In this document: positions 37,196 through 47,683 of the stretch, piece after piece
Numbering within the stretch: position 1 is the stretch's first letter
Layout of the letters: each line of letters starts with the position of its first letter
Source of the DNA: Laccaria trichodermophora
Lineage: Eukaryota; Basidiomycota; Agaricomycetes; Agaricales; Hydnangiaceae
Direction of reading: 5' to 3'
NCBI GenBank assembly: GCA_018417955.1
Contig: JACTVC010000025.1
Span: 558,001-622,000 of the forward strand
Length of the DNA stretch: 64,000 bases
Notes under the pieces: generated by a model
Seen by the model: the letters and a program-made list of their open reading frames with translations, nothing else
Database searches by the model: none
What the model was told of the DNA's origin: nothing
Translations under genes and position numbers: made by a program

Positions 37196-38243
37196 TTTAG
37201 TAATCAGGAGGGTGGTCACATGACCAAACTCCAAAAGGGGTCAAAAAACCAAAGTTGTAGCCCTGCACTGTAGCTTCCCAAATCTCTTTGAATTATGTTC
37301 TGAAGTGCTCCCATTTTGGAGATATGAGGTAAAGGAATTTCAAAAGTGTTGTGTTTCTTTTTTTTTTTTTTTGTGTTTTTCTCCATGAAAACAAAACCAA
37401 ATAACATGATTTCAGTATATCTAGAAAGCTAAAAGAAAGGGCTACAATTAATGTATCATGGGAAAAATGACCAAAAAAGGAAGGTGCATGCCCTACTATA
37501 AGAGTCAGATATAGATTTACTGATAGACTACAAAAAAGTCAGACTTAGACCACACAGTTTACTGATACCCTATAAAAGATTACAAAAGTCAGACTTAGAC
37601 TAGAAAGTTTGCTGATAGACTACAAAAGACTACAAAAGTTGAACTTAGACTACAAAGTTTACTAATACACTACAAAAGACTACCAAATTGACTGATAGAC
37701 TACAAAAAAGTCAGACTTAGACTACAAAAGCTTGGACTTAGACTACAAAGCTAGAGTTAAGGTCAAAAGGTTATCTTGACTGCAGAGTTTGTAGTGTCCA
37801 CTTTTTGTCATTAGAAAAGTTGTGTAGTGTCCGCTTTTTCATTAGAAAAGTTTGTAGTGACTGCTTTTTGAGACTACAAAAGTTTGTAGTGTGCGCTTTT
37901 TCATTAGAAAAGTTTGTAGTGTGCGCTTTTTCATTAGAAAGTTTATAGTGACTGCTTTTTGAGACTACAAAAGTTTGTAGTGTGTGCTTTTTCAATAGAA
38001 AAGTTTGTAGTGACTGATTTTTGAGACTACAAAAGTTTGTAGAGTGCGCTTTTTCATTAAAAAAGTTTGTAGTGTCCGCTTTTTCATTAAAAAAGTTTGT
38101 AGTGTCCGCTTTTTTTGTCATTAGAAAGGTTTGTAGTGTCTGCTTTTTCATTAGAAAAGTTGGTAGTGTCTGCTTTTTGAGAATACAAAATCTTGTAGTG
38201 TGTGCCTTTTAATTGGAAGAGTCTGTAGTGTCTACTTTTTCTA

Positions 38244-38813
38244 GTGTTTGAAAGTCCGGTTCGGTCCGGTTTTTTGATGCCCAGGGGCGTTAACCGTAAC
38301 CGTAACCGGTCTGCATTTTCCCCAGAAGTCAAAAGACCAGACCGGACCGCAAAAAGACCGCAGACCGCAGTTTTTTGCGGTCTATAGACTGGTTTCGGTC
38401 TGCATCGGTTTTAACTGGTTTATGACCGGTCTTTAGGCCAATATTTTAAAATTATTAATCGGTAAATTTATTAACATTTTTAATAGCTTCAAAACGAGCC
38501 CAAGAACGTTAAATTCCGATAGGAATTGGTGCTTCTATAAAATAAGTCTGGTACATCTATTATTCCCCAAAGTAATTTACATGTTAATTCATATCTCTCT
38601 CGTTTTTTTACCAAATCGTACATTCTTGGGTGCGTTTTAAAGGGTATTTAAGGGGCTACAAAAGACCGGTCAAAACCGGTTCACGTTAACCGGTTTTTTT
38701 GCGGTCTTTACATTTCAAAAATAAAAGACCATAACCGCAGGTCCGGTCTTTTGCGGTCTTGGTCCGGTCTGGTTACGGTCTTTTTCCAGTCACGAGACTG
38801 GACTTCCAAACAC
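38244..38813. mobile_element. MITE-like insertion with TA target duplication (570 bp)
   Basis: Ends GTGTTTGAAAGTCC and, inverted, GTGTTTGGAAGTCC, each flanked by TA (38242-38243 and 38814-38815), as for Tc1/mariner-type elements. The interior is rich in GGTCCGGT, ACCGGT and TTTGCGGTCT repeats near both ends around an AT-rich core. Non-coding. It is nested in the loop of the second foldback element. Confidence 0.75.
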
Positions 38814-39289
38814 TAACTTTTTCACTTAAAAAAGTTTGTAGTTGACATGTAGTTTATGGTGTCTCTATCTGTGTTATGGGGATGAGGTTGAAGGACTGCC
38901 ATCATATACCAGTGCTGCAGCATTACTTTGGCCATCATGCATCTAAGTCTGACTTTTTTGTAGTCTATCAGTAAATCTATATCTGACTCTTATAGTAGGG
39001 CATGCACCTTCCTTTTTTGGTCATTTTTCCCATGATACATTAATTGTAGCCCTTTCTTTTAGCTTTCTAAATATACTGAAATCATGTTATTTGGTTTTGT
39101 TTTCATGGAGAAAAACACAAAAAAAAAAAAAAAACACAACACTTTTGAAATTCCTTTACCTCATATCTCCAAAATGGGAGCACTTCAGAACATAATTCAA
39201 AGAGATTTGGGAAGCTACAGTGCAGGGCTACAACTTTGGTTTTTTGACCCCTTTTGGAGTTTGGTCATGTGACCACCCTCCTGGTTACT

Positions 39290-39613
39290 AAAAATTGCCA
39301 ATAATTTCCAATGATATTGCCAAAGGAGCTAATGAAATTCCCAATAATATTGCCCAAGTAGCTAATGAAAATCGCAATGATGTCACCCAAGTAGCTAATG
39401 AAATTGCTAATGATATTGCTAATGATATTGCTAATGATATTGCCAATGATATTGCCCAAGTAGCTAATGAAAATAGCAATGATGTTGCCTGGGTGGCTAA
39501 TGAAATTGCACAACCGGCTAATGAAATTTCCAATGATACTGGCCAGATAATTTATGAGAAGTGCAATGATATTGCCCAAGTAGCTAATGAAATTTCCAAT
39601 GATATTGCACAAC
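39290..39613. repeat. 33-bp tandem array, right arm
   Basis: Inverted copy of the left-arm array, close to identical near the loop side. On the plus strand it reads in frame straight into the transposase that follows. Confidence 0.85.
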
Positions 39614-41310
39614 CAGCTGATCATGAACGATTTGAAGATACATCAACTGCTCAAAGCAAATTAAAACGTGTTTATCTTAACTCAGCAAAATATATTAAGG
39701 TTGGCAAGAGACTATGGGTTGATCAGTTATTTTCAACATCAACAATAAATGCAATGTATAACTTCCATGCTTCAGCATATGCATATGCAGAGTACTGGAA
39801 TAATACCTTTGGAACAGATTCAACCTCAGTGACACATGCTCAGATTTGGCAAGCTTTTGTTCAACAATCTGTTTGCCCAATAGCTGAGGAATCCAAGATT
39901 GATGTTGAGTTTGATGATGCCCTGAATATCAAAGAAGTTACAACTGCAGCCTTTTCACTGTTAGGTGAAAATGGAATCATCCGTGCTGCAGACAACCATG
40001 CATGTAATGAGTGTACTCAGAAACACAGAAAGACTAGTGATGTTGTTGATGTAGTTTTCGATGATCCAGCAGCAGTTGTTGGTGTTGATGCAACAGATGA
40101 TGATATACCTGCATTGGTCACAGCTTATGAGGAACCAGAAGTTGATCTACATCAAGGTGATGAGATGGATATTGATAATATTCATGATACCAATTTGGTT
40201 ACTCTTGATGGTGTTGTAATGGGCCCTCAGGTAAATGAATTGATGATATTCTGGAAACTCTATTAATCATAATTGTTTGGCAGTGTTGTGCTTATAATGA
40301 CTGTTCAAATGATCTCTCTCATTCTCAAGGTGGATCTTTATGTGATATACATCACAATATGCTTGCTTCACAATGCTTAGTTCAGGATTGTCACAATCAG
40401 AGAGTTCGAGGTACACTTGCCTGTCAGGAACATCAACCACAATGGAAGAAACATTCTAAAAACAGCAACTGCCAAAATCAATCTGGAGTTCATAGAATGT
40501 TACAAAGGCCTGCAGAGAATCATCCTTGGCAACCTAACTGTAGAGGGGCAAATCCACAATGACATGATGATCCAAATGCTGATCCACCTCCCTCAAAAAA
40601 CTACTTTAGTCCAGATCGGTTTTATTGTGTTGAAACTATTTGTGCTCCTTGTGGGGTGGTTATTGCCTGGACTAAATTTGACAAGTCAGAATCACCAACA
40701 AATATACTAAACTTCTTGGGATCAGTATATCCAACTGAAGAGTCATGGCCTGCCTATATCTGCATTGACAAAGCCTGCCAAGTTCTTCAAACTGCAGTGG
40801 TTAATGGAAGCTGGGAGATCTGGAAAAAAACCACCAGATTTATTGTTGATTCTTATCATTACATCAATCACTGAGTGACAGATTATCTCTGCCAAAAATA
40901 CTGTAATCCATCACCAGGAGATGGATCTGCTCCAAATCTGGTAGTTATGGCCTTTGACAAAAAAGGGAATCCATATGTAAAATTGGCATTCAATACACAG
41001 GTATCTATCATTCAATTCTATACTGATTTTCCAGTCACTAAGATCAATATTTAAGGTTTGTGAACAGCTCAATGCATGGCTTGGTGGATATCAATCAATT
41101 CTCAAATGCATGACCCTAGGCAACTTTAACTGGTTTTTGCACTCTATGTTATTTTATCATACCAAATATGTTCTCCGAAAACAGCTGGTGAAGAAAAAGA
41201 GAGAAGAAGATGCAGAGGAACTGAAGAGACAGCAGGAAGAGGATGCTGAAGAAGAGGAAGGCTTGGGATTGGATGAGGAAATTGTAGAAGAGGATGAAGT
41301 TGATGAGTAA
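39614..41310 (+). pseudogene. KDZ transposase with CxC5/CxC6 clusters, 5'-truncated, two TGA codons
   Basis: Exons: first coding part from the repeat junction (about 39614) to 40230, then 40284-41000 and 41056-41310. Blocks in family order: KLKRVYLNSAKYIKVGKRLW, MYNFHASAYAYAEYWNN, and CxC5 HACNECTQKH. CxC6 follows, with CCAYNDC, CDIHH, CLVQDCHNQ and CQEHQPQW. Candidate catalytic residues are D in YICIDKACQ, D in FIVDSYHYINH and E in VCEQLNAWLGG, followed by NFNWFLHSMLFYH. The C-terminus is an acidic coiled coil. TGA at 40563 and 40872 fit CGA to TGA. The N-terminal part is missing and replaced by the 33-bp array. Confidence 0.85.
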
Positions 41311-41454
41311 ACAATGACTGGCTTGAGAAACTGACCTAAATAAATGTAAAAATAGCAAGGAAAGACAAGAGAAGTGTATATAGTTCTGTAAAAAATAGCA
41401 AGGAAAGAAGAGAGAAGTGTATATAGTTGCGTAAATGTACAATATGATGCTTAT

Positions 41455-41680
41455 TGTGTGTCCATTCCACTGGAATGAAGTCTTTATTAAGCCCTTGGCT
41501 CCAAAATATTCATTCCTGTCTATTCCTGTGCCATTCCTGTCTATTCCTGCAGATTCCTGTGCCATTCCTGCAGATTCCTGTGCCATTCCTGCAGATTCCT
41601 GTGCCATTCCTGCAGATTCCAGTGGAATGCCTTCATTCCTGCAGGAATCAGTGGGGCATGACAAAGTACTGCTGGACTCC
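41455..41680. repeat. 21-bp tandem array ending in a CAGTACTTTG-type terminus
   Basis: Four or five units of 21 bp combining ATTCCTGTGCC and ATTCCTGCAG, then GCAGGAATCAGTGGGGCATG and AAAGTACTG. The end is related to the termini at 47675-47720 and 49150-49195. It lies between two convergent KDZ C-termini. Confidence 0.6.
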
Positions 41681-41761
41681 ACCAAACTATATGCTATTTT
41701 GCTAGCATTTCTAAATACATTTACAATGATTTATCACAAACTACTCCTACTGAGGAGATAC

Positions 41762-42130
41762 TCAATCTGAAAGATGCATATCATAATCAGTACTATTTGT
41801 AGAACTACTTTCCTTATCATCATCATTGTGTGAACCTGAACCACTTTCACTTTTTGAATCCATTTTTTCCTTCTGATTGCTTTCCTCATGACTACTTTCT
41901 TCATCACTGCTTTCTTCATCTGCTGATTCATCATCTTCCATAGATGTCATCTTAGCAAGCACATGCTTGACATGGTAAACAAGCATAGTATGTATAAACC
42001 AATTGAAATTTTGAGATGTCATTTGCTTCAAAATAGATTCATAACCAGCAAGCCATGCATTAAGCTGTTCACAGACTTGAGTGTTAAATTCTCTCCATTG
42101 AATAAGATTGCCATCCTCAGAGGTGGTCAC
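41762..42130 (-). pseudogene. KDZ (CxC5/CxC6 type) transposase C-terminal fragment, inverted
   Basis: Minus-strand frame: EDGNLIQWREFNTQ, then VCEQLNAWLAGYESILKQM, then NFNWFIHTMLVYHVKHVL and a Ser/Glu/Asp-rich tail ending at 41762. It aligns with the last exon of the gene at 39614-41310 but is clearly diverged, so it is a separate family member. It is cut at about 42130 beside a palindromic element. Confidence 0.8.
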
Positions 42131-42138
42131 TCACCATT

Positions 42139-42172
42139 CAACAGCACCCATGCCATGGCATGGGTGCTGTTG
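42139..42172. repeat. Perfect 34-bp palindrome
   Basis: CAACAGCACCCATGCCA is followed directly by its reverse complement. A weaker partner centred on CCATGCCATGGCATGG lies at about 42296-42322. The pair may be the ends of a short palindromic element. Confidence 0.85.
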
Positions 42173-42725
42173 CATGCAATCGATGTATGTGGTGTGGGCA
42201 CTGCATTCGTATGGTATCCTGCATGCGGCATGATCCTGGGTGTGCTAAGAAGGTAAGTGAGGAGGGGGCGATGACAAAGGGGTGATATTCCAGAGCACCC
42301 ATGCCATGGCATGGGCACTGTTGTGTGACGTGGTGTGGGTGCTGCACCCATTTGCTGTCCTGTCGTCCTGGGGCTGCAAATGAGGTCAGCAAGGGGGGGA
42401 GGTCTTTATGCTGCCACTGCTTTTCTGAGCAGACTCCGGCTGGACTCTGTCGGACTGAGGGTATGCAGAACAGATATTTTTCTGCTTTGCAACTGCAGCA
42501 AATTTTCCAGTGAATGTCCGAAGCTTTTCCAAGCATTTTTGGTTGGACCTCAAAGTCCGTCAGACTTTTCTGACGGACTTCTGATGGACTAACAGCAAAC
42601 TAGCAGCCAGTCCACTGGAAATGACCAGCAAGTGCCAATGGAATTCCAGTGGACAAATCCAACAGAAGTCCAATGGAATTCCAACAGACTGTTGTTATTA
42701 TTATTAATATATAACATTAAAAAAA

Positions 42726-42807
42726 TGCAACATTGGGGAATTGAACACTCAACCTTAGGATTTCAAGCATATAGAACACAATGCTAAACCAGCTGCACCA
42801 AGGTGCC
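42726..42807 (-). other. tRNA-like sequence (tRNA pseudogene or SINE head)
   Basis: On the minus strand, A-box-like TGGTGCAGCTGG (42789-42800) and B-box-like GTTCAATTCC (42737-42746) sit at tRNA spacing. Seven T residues follow the 3' end, as in an RNA polymerase III terminator. The acceptor ends pair only partly and the anticodon arm is poor, so a functional tRNA is unlikely. A SINE head is the main alternative. Confidence 0.45.
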
Positions 42808-42851
42808 TTTGATATAAGTAAGTAATTTGTACTATACATACCTACTGTTTA

Positions 42852-44422
42852 GTGATTGTCACGGGTTTCATGACCCGTGCAGGTTGCGGGTAAGGGTACG
42901 TGAGGGTATGGGTACGGGTTGGATTTATCTGACCCTCACTGTACCCGTACCCTCAGTGCGGGTTGGCAGGTACCCGTAGATATACCCGCACCCAAATCAG
43001 ACGTCGGTGTTTGCCGACAAACGTTGACGCGCGTCAACAGCAGCCCACAACTTGCCCACAACACAGAACCACTACGATGCCCACCCACCACCACTGTCAC
43101 CAATGACGACCACCCTCACCAGTGACGACGACTACCCTTGCCAACCACCCCAACATGGCCCATCACCACAATGCCACGTCACCAGCCAACAAGCACCCAC
43201 CAGATCGACACAAGGCGACGACAATGAAGCAGCACATGAACAGCACAGCTACAAGACAACATGGCATGAAAACAATGATGGACAAGACACGATGGGGGGG
43301 ATGATGGGGTGGGGGTTGGGCTGTCGTGCCTGCCCCCAATTGGGTTTGTTTTCTCGTTTTTTACCTGTTACACTGACACTAACCTGTTTACCACAGCAAA
43401 CCCCACTGTCGCCACCAAACATGACACAGAAATGAACAGAACCAACACGCGGCGAGGAGTGGTACGCTTCTATTTTCTAATTACTAACTACTCCTTCTCT
43501 AGCAACCTCTCAAATCGAGCACCAAGAGCGGGCGTATATCCCACCCACCACCACATCCCTTGCAGAAGCCAATCCTCGACATGCGGCACGGCGCCTGTGC
43601 ATCCTCCACACCTAAAGATGCACAGCCAGCTCATTTGGGATGTTATTATTGCAATAACATCAACACTCCCTCTGACGTATGTACACTCTCGAACTCATCT
43701 ATGCCACTTCATAGCTAACACACCTTCTAGTCCTTGACAAATCAGACTGTCCAGGCATATGGGAGGCGGGCGAGGGCTGGGAAGTGTGTTTGGACCTGGG
43801 AGAGAAACAAGGGGGCGTTAGGTCGATAAAAGAGGGAATGAATGCGAGAGGAAGAATGAAGGCAGGAAGACAATGCACCATCCCAGCCACACCTCCTGCG
43901 TGCCCTCCTTCCTCCCAACAAGCTTAACAGCACCTAATTGCTCATCAACCACGCTCACCAGTTCCTTCTTCTTCCGTCCCACCATCACTCAGCATCAATG
44001 CTTGAACCTCTCGACTCGGAGGCAGACCAATTGTGTACCATCACCCAGATAGGCCTTGCACCCATCGCAGCGGCCACACCCGTTACCATGTCGACCCCCT
44101 CCCATTGACTTCGCCTCACAGACCAACCCCGCCTATGCTGTCAAAACACTGGGGTGCATTCTCTGCACCCCAGTTACCATTACCCTGATCTTCCGATCCT
44201 TGCAAGGATGCATGGCAGTGTCGATTGACACTTGCACTGCCCTTGCGAGGTTCACTGGTCATTTACGGATGCATACCCTCGGGCGGGTTGAGGTACCCCC
44301 AGGTTTTCATAAACCCCTACCCATACCCGCGAAAACCCATACCCGTGTCCACGGGTATGGGTTTTTGTGGGTATGGGTACGGGTAACCCTGGGAATACCC
44401 AGGGGTTACCCGTGACAATCCC
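42852..44422. mobile_element. TA-flanked non-autonomous element with GATTGTCACGGGT ends (1,571 bp)
   Basis: Ends GTGATTGTCACGGGT and, inverted, GGGATTGTCACGGGT, each flanked by TA (42850-42851 and 44423-44424). Subterminal regions are full of GGGTAC and GGGTATGGG repeats in both orientations, able to fold on themselves. The interior has no recognised protein. It is inserted within the element 42398-46052. Confidence 0.8.
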
Positions 44423-44459
44423 TACTACTGTTTGACAGCTTTCCTAGAATGGTCATCAG

Positions 44460-45425
44460 CAAATGCTGATGCATCATTTGGCCATCATCAACGATCCACA
44501 TCGCTTGTCCTCAACCACATCCATCCCCAGCAATGACAGCCCACTGACCCACAACAACACAACATGCGACGTGAATGGCACAGCAACACAACAACACAAC
44601 AACACAACAACAATGACACGACGACGAGGCCCACCACGCCCACCAGCACCCACAAATGGCCATGACAGCCCACCGACCCATGACAACATGACATGATGAC
44701 ATGTCAACAACATGCAACACAGATGGTGTGACAACATGACAACACAACGACATGTCAACGACACACAACACAAACAACACAACAATGCAACAACAACAAC
44801 ACAACAACATGTCAACGACATGCGACGCGGACAACACAACAACATGACAACAACAACAACATGATGATGTGTCAACAATGCCCACCGACGAGACAACAAG
44901 GCAACGACAATGCCCAAGGAGAATGAAAGGCAACAACAATGTGCAATGGCAACAGGACGGACAACAACATGATGACGATGACACAACGATGACACAACGA
45001 CGATGACACAACATGCAAGGATGATGACAAAACATGCGATGTGAGGACAGCAACACAACACAACACAACAATGTGTCAATAATGCATGCCAATGACCACG
45101 CACAAACAGGGATGAGGGCCCAGCACCACCATTCCCTCCCCCTCTATCAGTCAATGCCCACCATCCCCTCCCCCCTCCATTACTCACCATTCCCTCCCCT
45201 CACCATTACTCACCACTCTCCCCCCACCCTTACTCCCCTCCCTTACTCCCTCCTCCTCCCTTGCTGCTCACCATTCCCTCCCCACTCCCTCCTCTCTTAC
45301 TCCCTCCTCCCTTTCTGCTCACCACTCCCCACTCCCTCCTCCTCCCTTGCTGCTTACAATTCCCTCCCCCTCCCTTTCTGTTCCTCCCCCCTCCCTTTCT
45401 GATCACCAACCCCCCCCCCCCCCCC
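44460..45425. repeat. CAACA-rich low-complexity tract followed by C/T-rich tract
   Basis: 44480-45080 is dominated by ACAACAC and CATGACAAC words. 45120-45425 is almost pure pyrimidine on the plus strand and ends in a C run. It is followed by ATAGAATGTAGTAAAATAAA near 45455. No coding signal. Confidence 0.75.
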
Positions 45426-46052
45426 CCACTTCCTCCCCTTTCTCTGTAACATAGAATGTAGTAAAATAAATTTATGTAGTTATAAAATATACTTTGTTTT
45501 TGAAACCTCAATGTCTTAAGGAATTTAGTATAAGGTCTGACCAGGGCCTGACTTGTTTAGATTTACTTATAAGAATTGCAGACTGGACACTGAAAGTCTG
45601 TTGGAAGTTATGCCTTTTCCGCTTAGAAGTCCATTGGAAGTCCAGCAGACTGAGAACTTAGCAATTATGACTGGTTTCTGCCTCTGTCCATTGAGAATCC
45701 AATGGAAGTCCAGTGGACATCTGATGGACACAGAGTTCCAGCCAGTCCAACCATTTCTTGCTTCTAAATGGCTTGAGCAGACTTTCATTGGACTTTGCCT
45801 GGACTAGCAGCAGAATCCAGTCATGTCCAATGGAATCCAATGGTCTTCCAACAGACTGTCCACTGAGTCCATTGGAAATGGCAGGGTCTGTTGAAAGTCC
45901 ATTGGATTCCATTGGACAAACAGTGGGAGTGTAAAGTACTGGAAAATTCGCTGCAGTTGCAAAGCAGAAAAATATCTGTTCTGCATACCCTCAGTCTGAC
46001 AGAGTCCAGCTGGAGTCCGCTCAGAAAAGCAGTGACAGCATAAAGACCTCCT

Positions 46053-47683
46053 TCCTTCCCTCTTTCTTGTCCCTCCCCCTTTCTTCCCTCTTTCTTGTCC
46101 CTCCCCCTTCCTTCCCTCTTTCTTGTCCTTCCCCCTTTCTTCCCCCTCCCCCTTCCTTCCCTCTTTCCTGTCCCTCCCCCTTCCTTCCCTCTTTCTTGTC
46201 CTTCCCTCTTCCTCCCTCCCCTGCCTTGTTCTTCCCTCTTCCTTGTCCCTCCCCTCCCCCCTCCCTTTAAGATAAACTGTGTAGTGTGTGTAATAATATA
46301 TTTCAAATACATAACAAAGTACTGACCCCTCCCTCCCCCTCACTCTCCCCCCTCCATCCCATGCCCCTCCCTTCATCGCTCTTCACCACTCCCTCCCCCC
46401 TCCCCCCTCCCTTAAATCTTGTAAAATAAATTTATGTAGTCCAATTCAATAGACTTCAATTTCTAGTATATTTAATTGTACCAATGTTTATATCCTTAAT
46501 ATATATTACTCTATTTTTACAGTGATTGAACTTAGAAGTATGGGAATTTGACTGGAATTTCCATGAAAATTCCCTGCAATTCCACTAGGAATCCACAGGA
46601 ATCCCATTCAAATTCCACTGGGAATCCATAGGAATCATTCTGGAATTTCCATGGAATTTCCCTGGAATTCTGGTGGAATCTGCTGGAACTCATGGAGGAG
46701 GGTAAAGTACTGCAGGACTGCAGCCGGAATGCCCAACTTTACCTGGACTACAGTGGGATTCCAGTGGTCCGCCAGATTCCAGTGGGAATACATGGGGGAG
46801 AGTTACTGTACTTTACCCTCCCTGGCTTAATCCATATGGAATCCATGGAAGGGGGGTGGATTCCAGGAATTCCAGATGGATTCCATGGAATGGCTGATGG
46901 ACTCCATACTTTCTGGAGATGGATTCCATGGAATGGCTGATGGACTCCATACTTTCTGGAGATGGAATCCATGGAATACCTGATGGACTCCATACTTTCT
47001 GGAGATGGAATCCATGGAATACCTGATGGGCTCCATACTTCTTTCAGATGGAATAAGTCCCAATTCCACAATTATTATCATAGAATCACAAGTCCAGACT
47101 TAATCTGTAAAGTTCCAACTTAAACACTAATAAATGAAGAAAACTAAGATGTATTGAATAAGACTACATAACTTTATTCTACTACATATAATATCAAAGG
47201 GAGGGGGAGGGAGAGGTATAAATATATAGTGGTCAAGGGAGGGGGAAGTGATGGAGGGGAGTGGGAGTTCTGGAGAGAGAGAGTTGTGGAGAATGAGGAG
47301 GGAGGGGTGGGGTGGGGAGTGATGGAGGTGGGGAGTTATGGAGGGGGAAGGAAAGGTGGAGAGTGGAGGAGCAATGGGGGAGAGTGTGATGTGGAATAAT
47401 GATGGAGGGAGGGGGGCTGTGTTTGTGGATGGGCGGCGGACGTTGTTTCGTGGGTGGTTGATGTTGTCGTCATGGGCGGTGATGCTTTTTGTGGGCAGTG
47501 GACATTGTTTTGTGGGACACAGTATGTTTTGTGGGCAGCGGACATTGTTTTGTGGGCATTGGACATTGTTCTGTGGGCATCGGACATTGTTTTGTGGGTG
47601 TCGGATGTTGTTTTGTGGGCGGTGGACATTTTTGGTGGGTGGTGGACATTTTTGGTGGGCAGGGGAGTTTTTGCAGTACTTTA
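46053..47683. repeat. Mosaic of low-complexity and GGAATTCC-type repeats
   Basis: 46053-46265: tandem units of about 26 bp made of CTTTCTTGTCCCTCCCCC words. 46540-47040: repeated TTCCATGGAAT and CCAGTGGAATTCC words, with a 50-bp unit (GGACTCCATACTTTCTGGAG) repeated at 46908-47040. 47190-47400: A/G-rich. 47450-47660: units of about 22 bp with TTTGTGGGCAGCGGACATTG. AATAAA-containing motifs follow the pyrimidine tracts at 46428 and, inverted, near 47170. No gene supported. Confidence 0.65.

Larger units (their letters stand above)
36491..39615. mobile_element. Second foldback element, right end lost, adjoining a KDZ transposase
   Basis: Starts ACTAGTGGCTACCAC, the same terminus as the element at 8576. 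The left arm holds a 33-bp array (36700-37195) and then the conserved block with GTGGTCACATGACCAA and AAAGTTGTAGCCCTGC, also present in the first element. Inside are ACTACAAA-type hairpin repeats (37770-38240) and a nested MITE (38244-38813). From about 38940 the left arm is mirrored almost perfectly back to the 33-bp array (39290-39613). The outermost 390 bp or so of the right arm is absent; KDZ coding sequence begins instead. Confidence 0.8.
42398..46052. mobile_element. Non-autonomous element with 114-bp inverted repeats, containing nested insertions
   Basis: 42398-42511 and 45939-46052 are inverted repeats with about five mismatches. They start GGAGGTCTTTATGCTG and include GGGTATGCAGAACAGATA and TTTCTGCTTTGCAACTGC. 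Next to them lie degenerate CCATTGGA/GGAATTCC-type repeats. Inside are a tRNA-like sequence, the TA-flanked element 42852-44422, a CAACA-rich stretch and a C/T-rich tract. No transposase is encoded. Confidence 0.7.

Noticed and set aside
36700..39613. Regular 33-bp repeats as a possible CRISPR array
   Set aside because: Units are contiguous with no unique spacers, no cas genes are present, and the genome is eukaryotic.
43052..43737. Open frames inside the TA-flanked element
   Set aside because: Low-complexity CACCAC and ACAACA sequence, overlapping frames, no domain; most likely non-coding.
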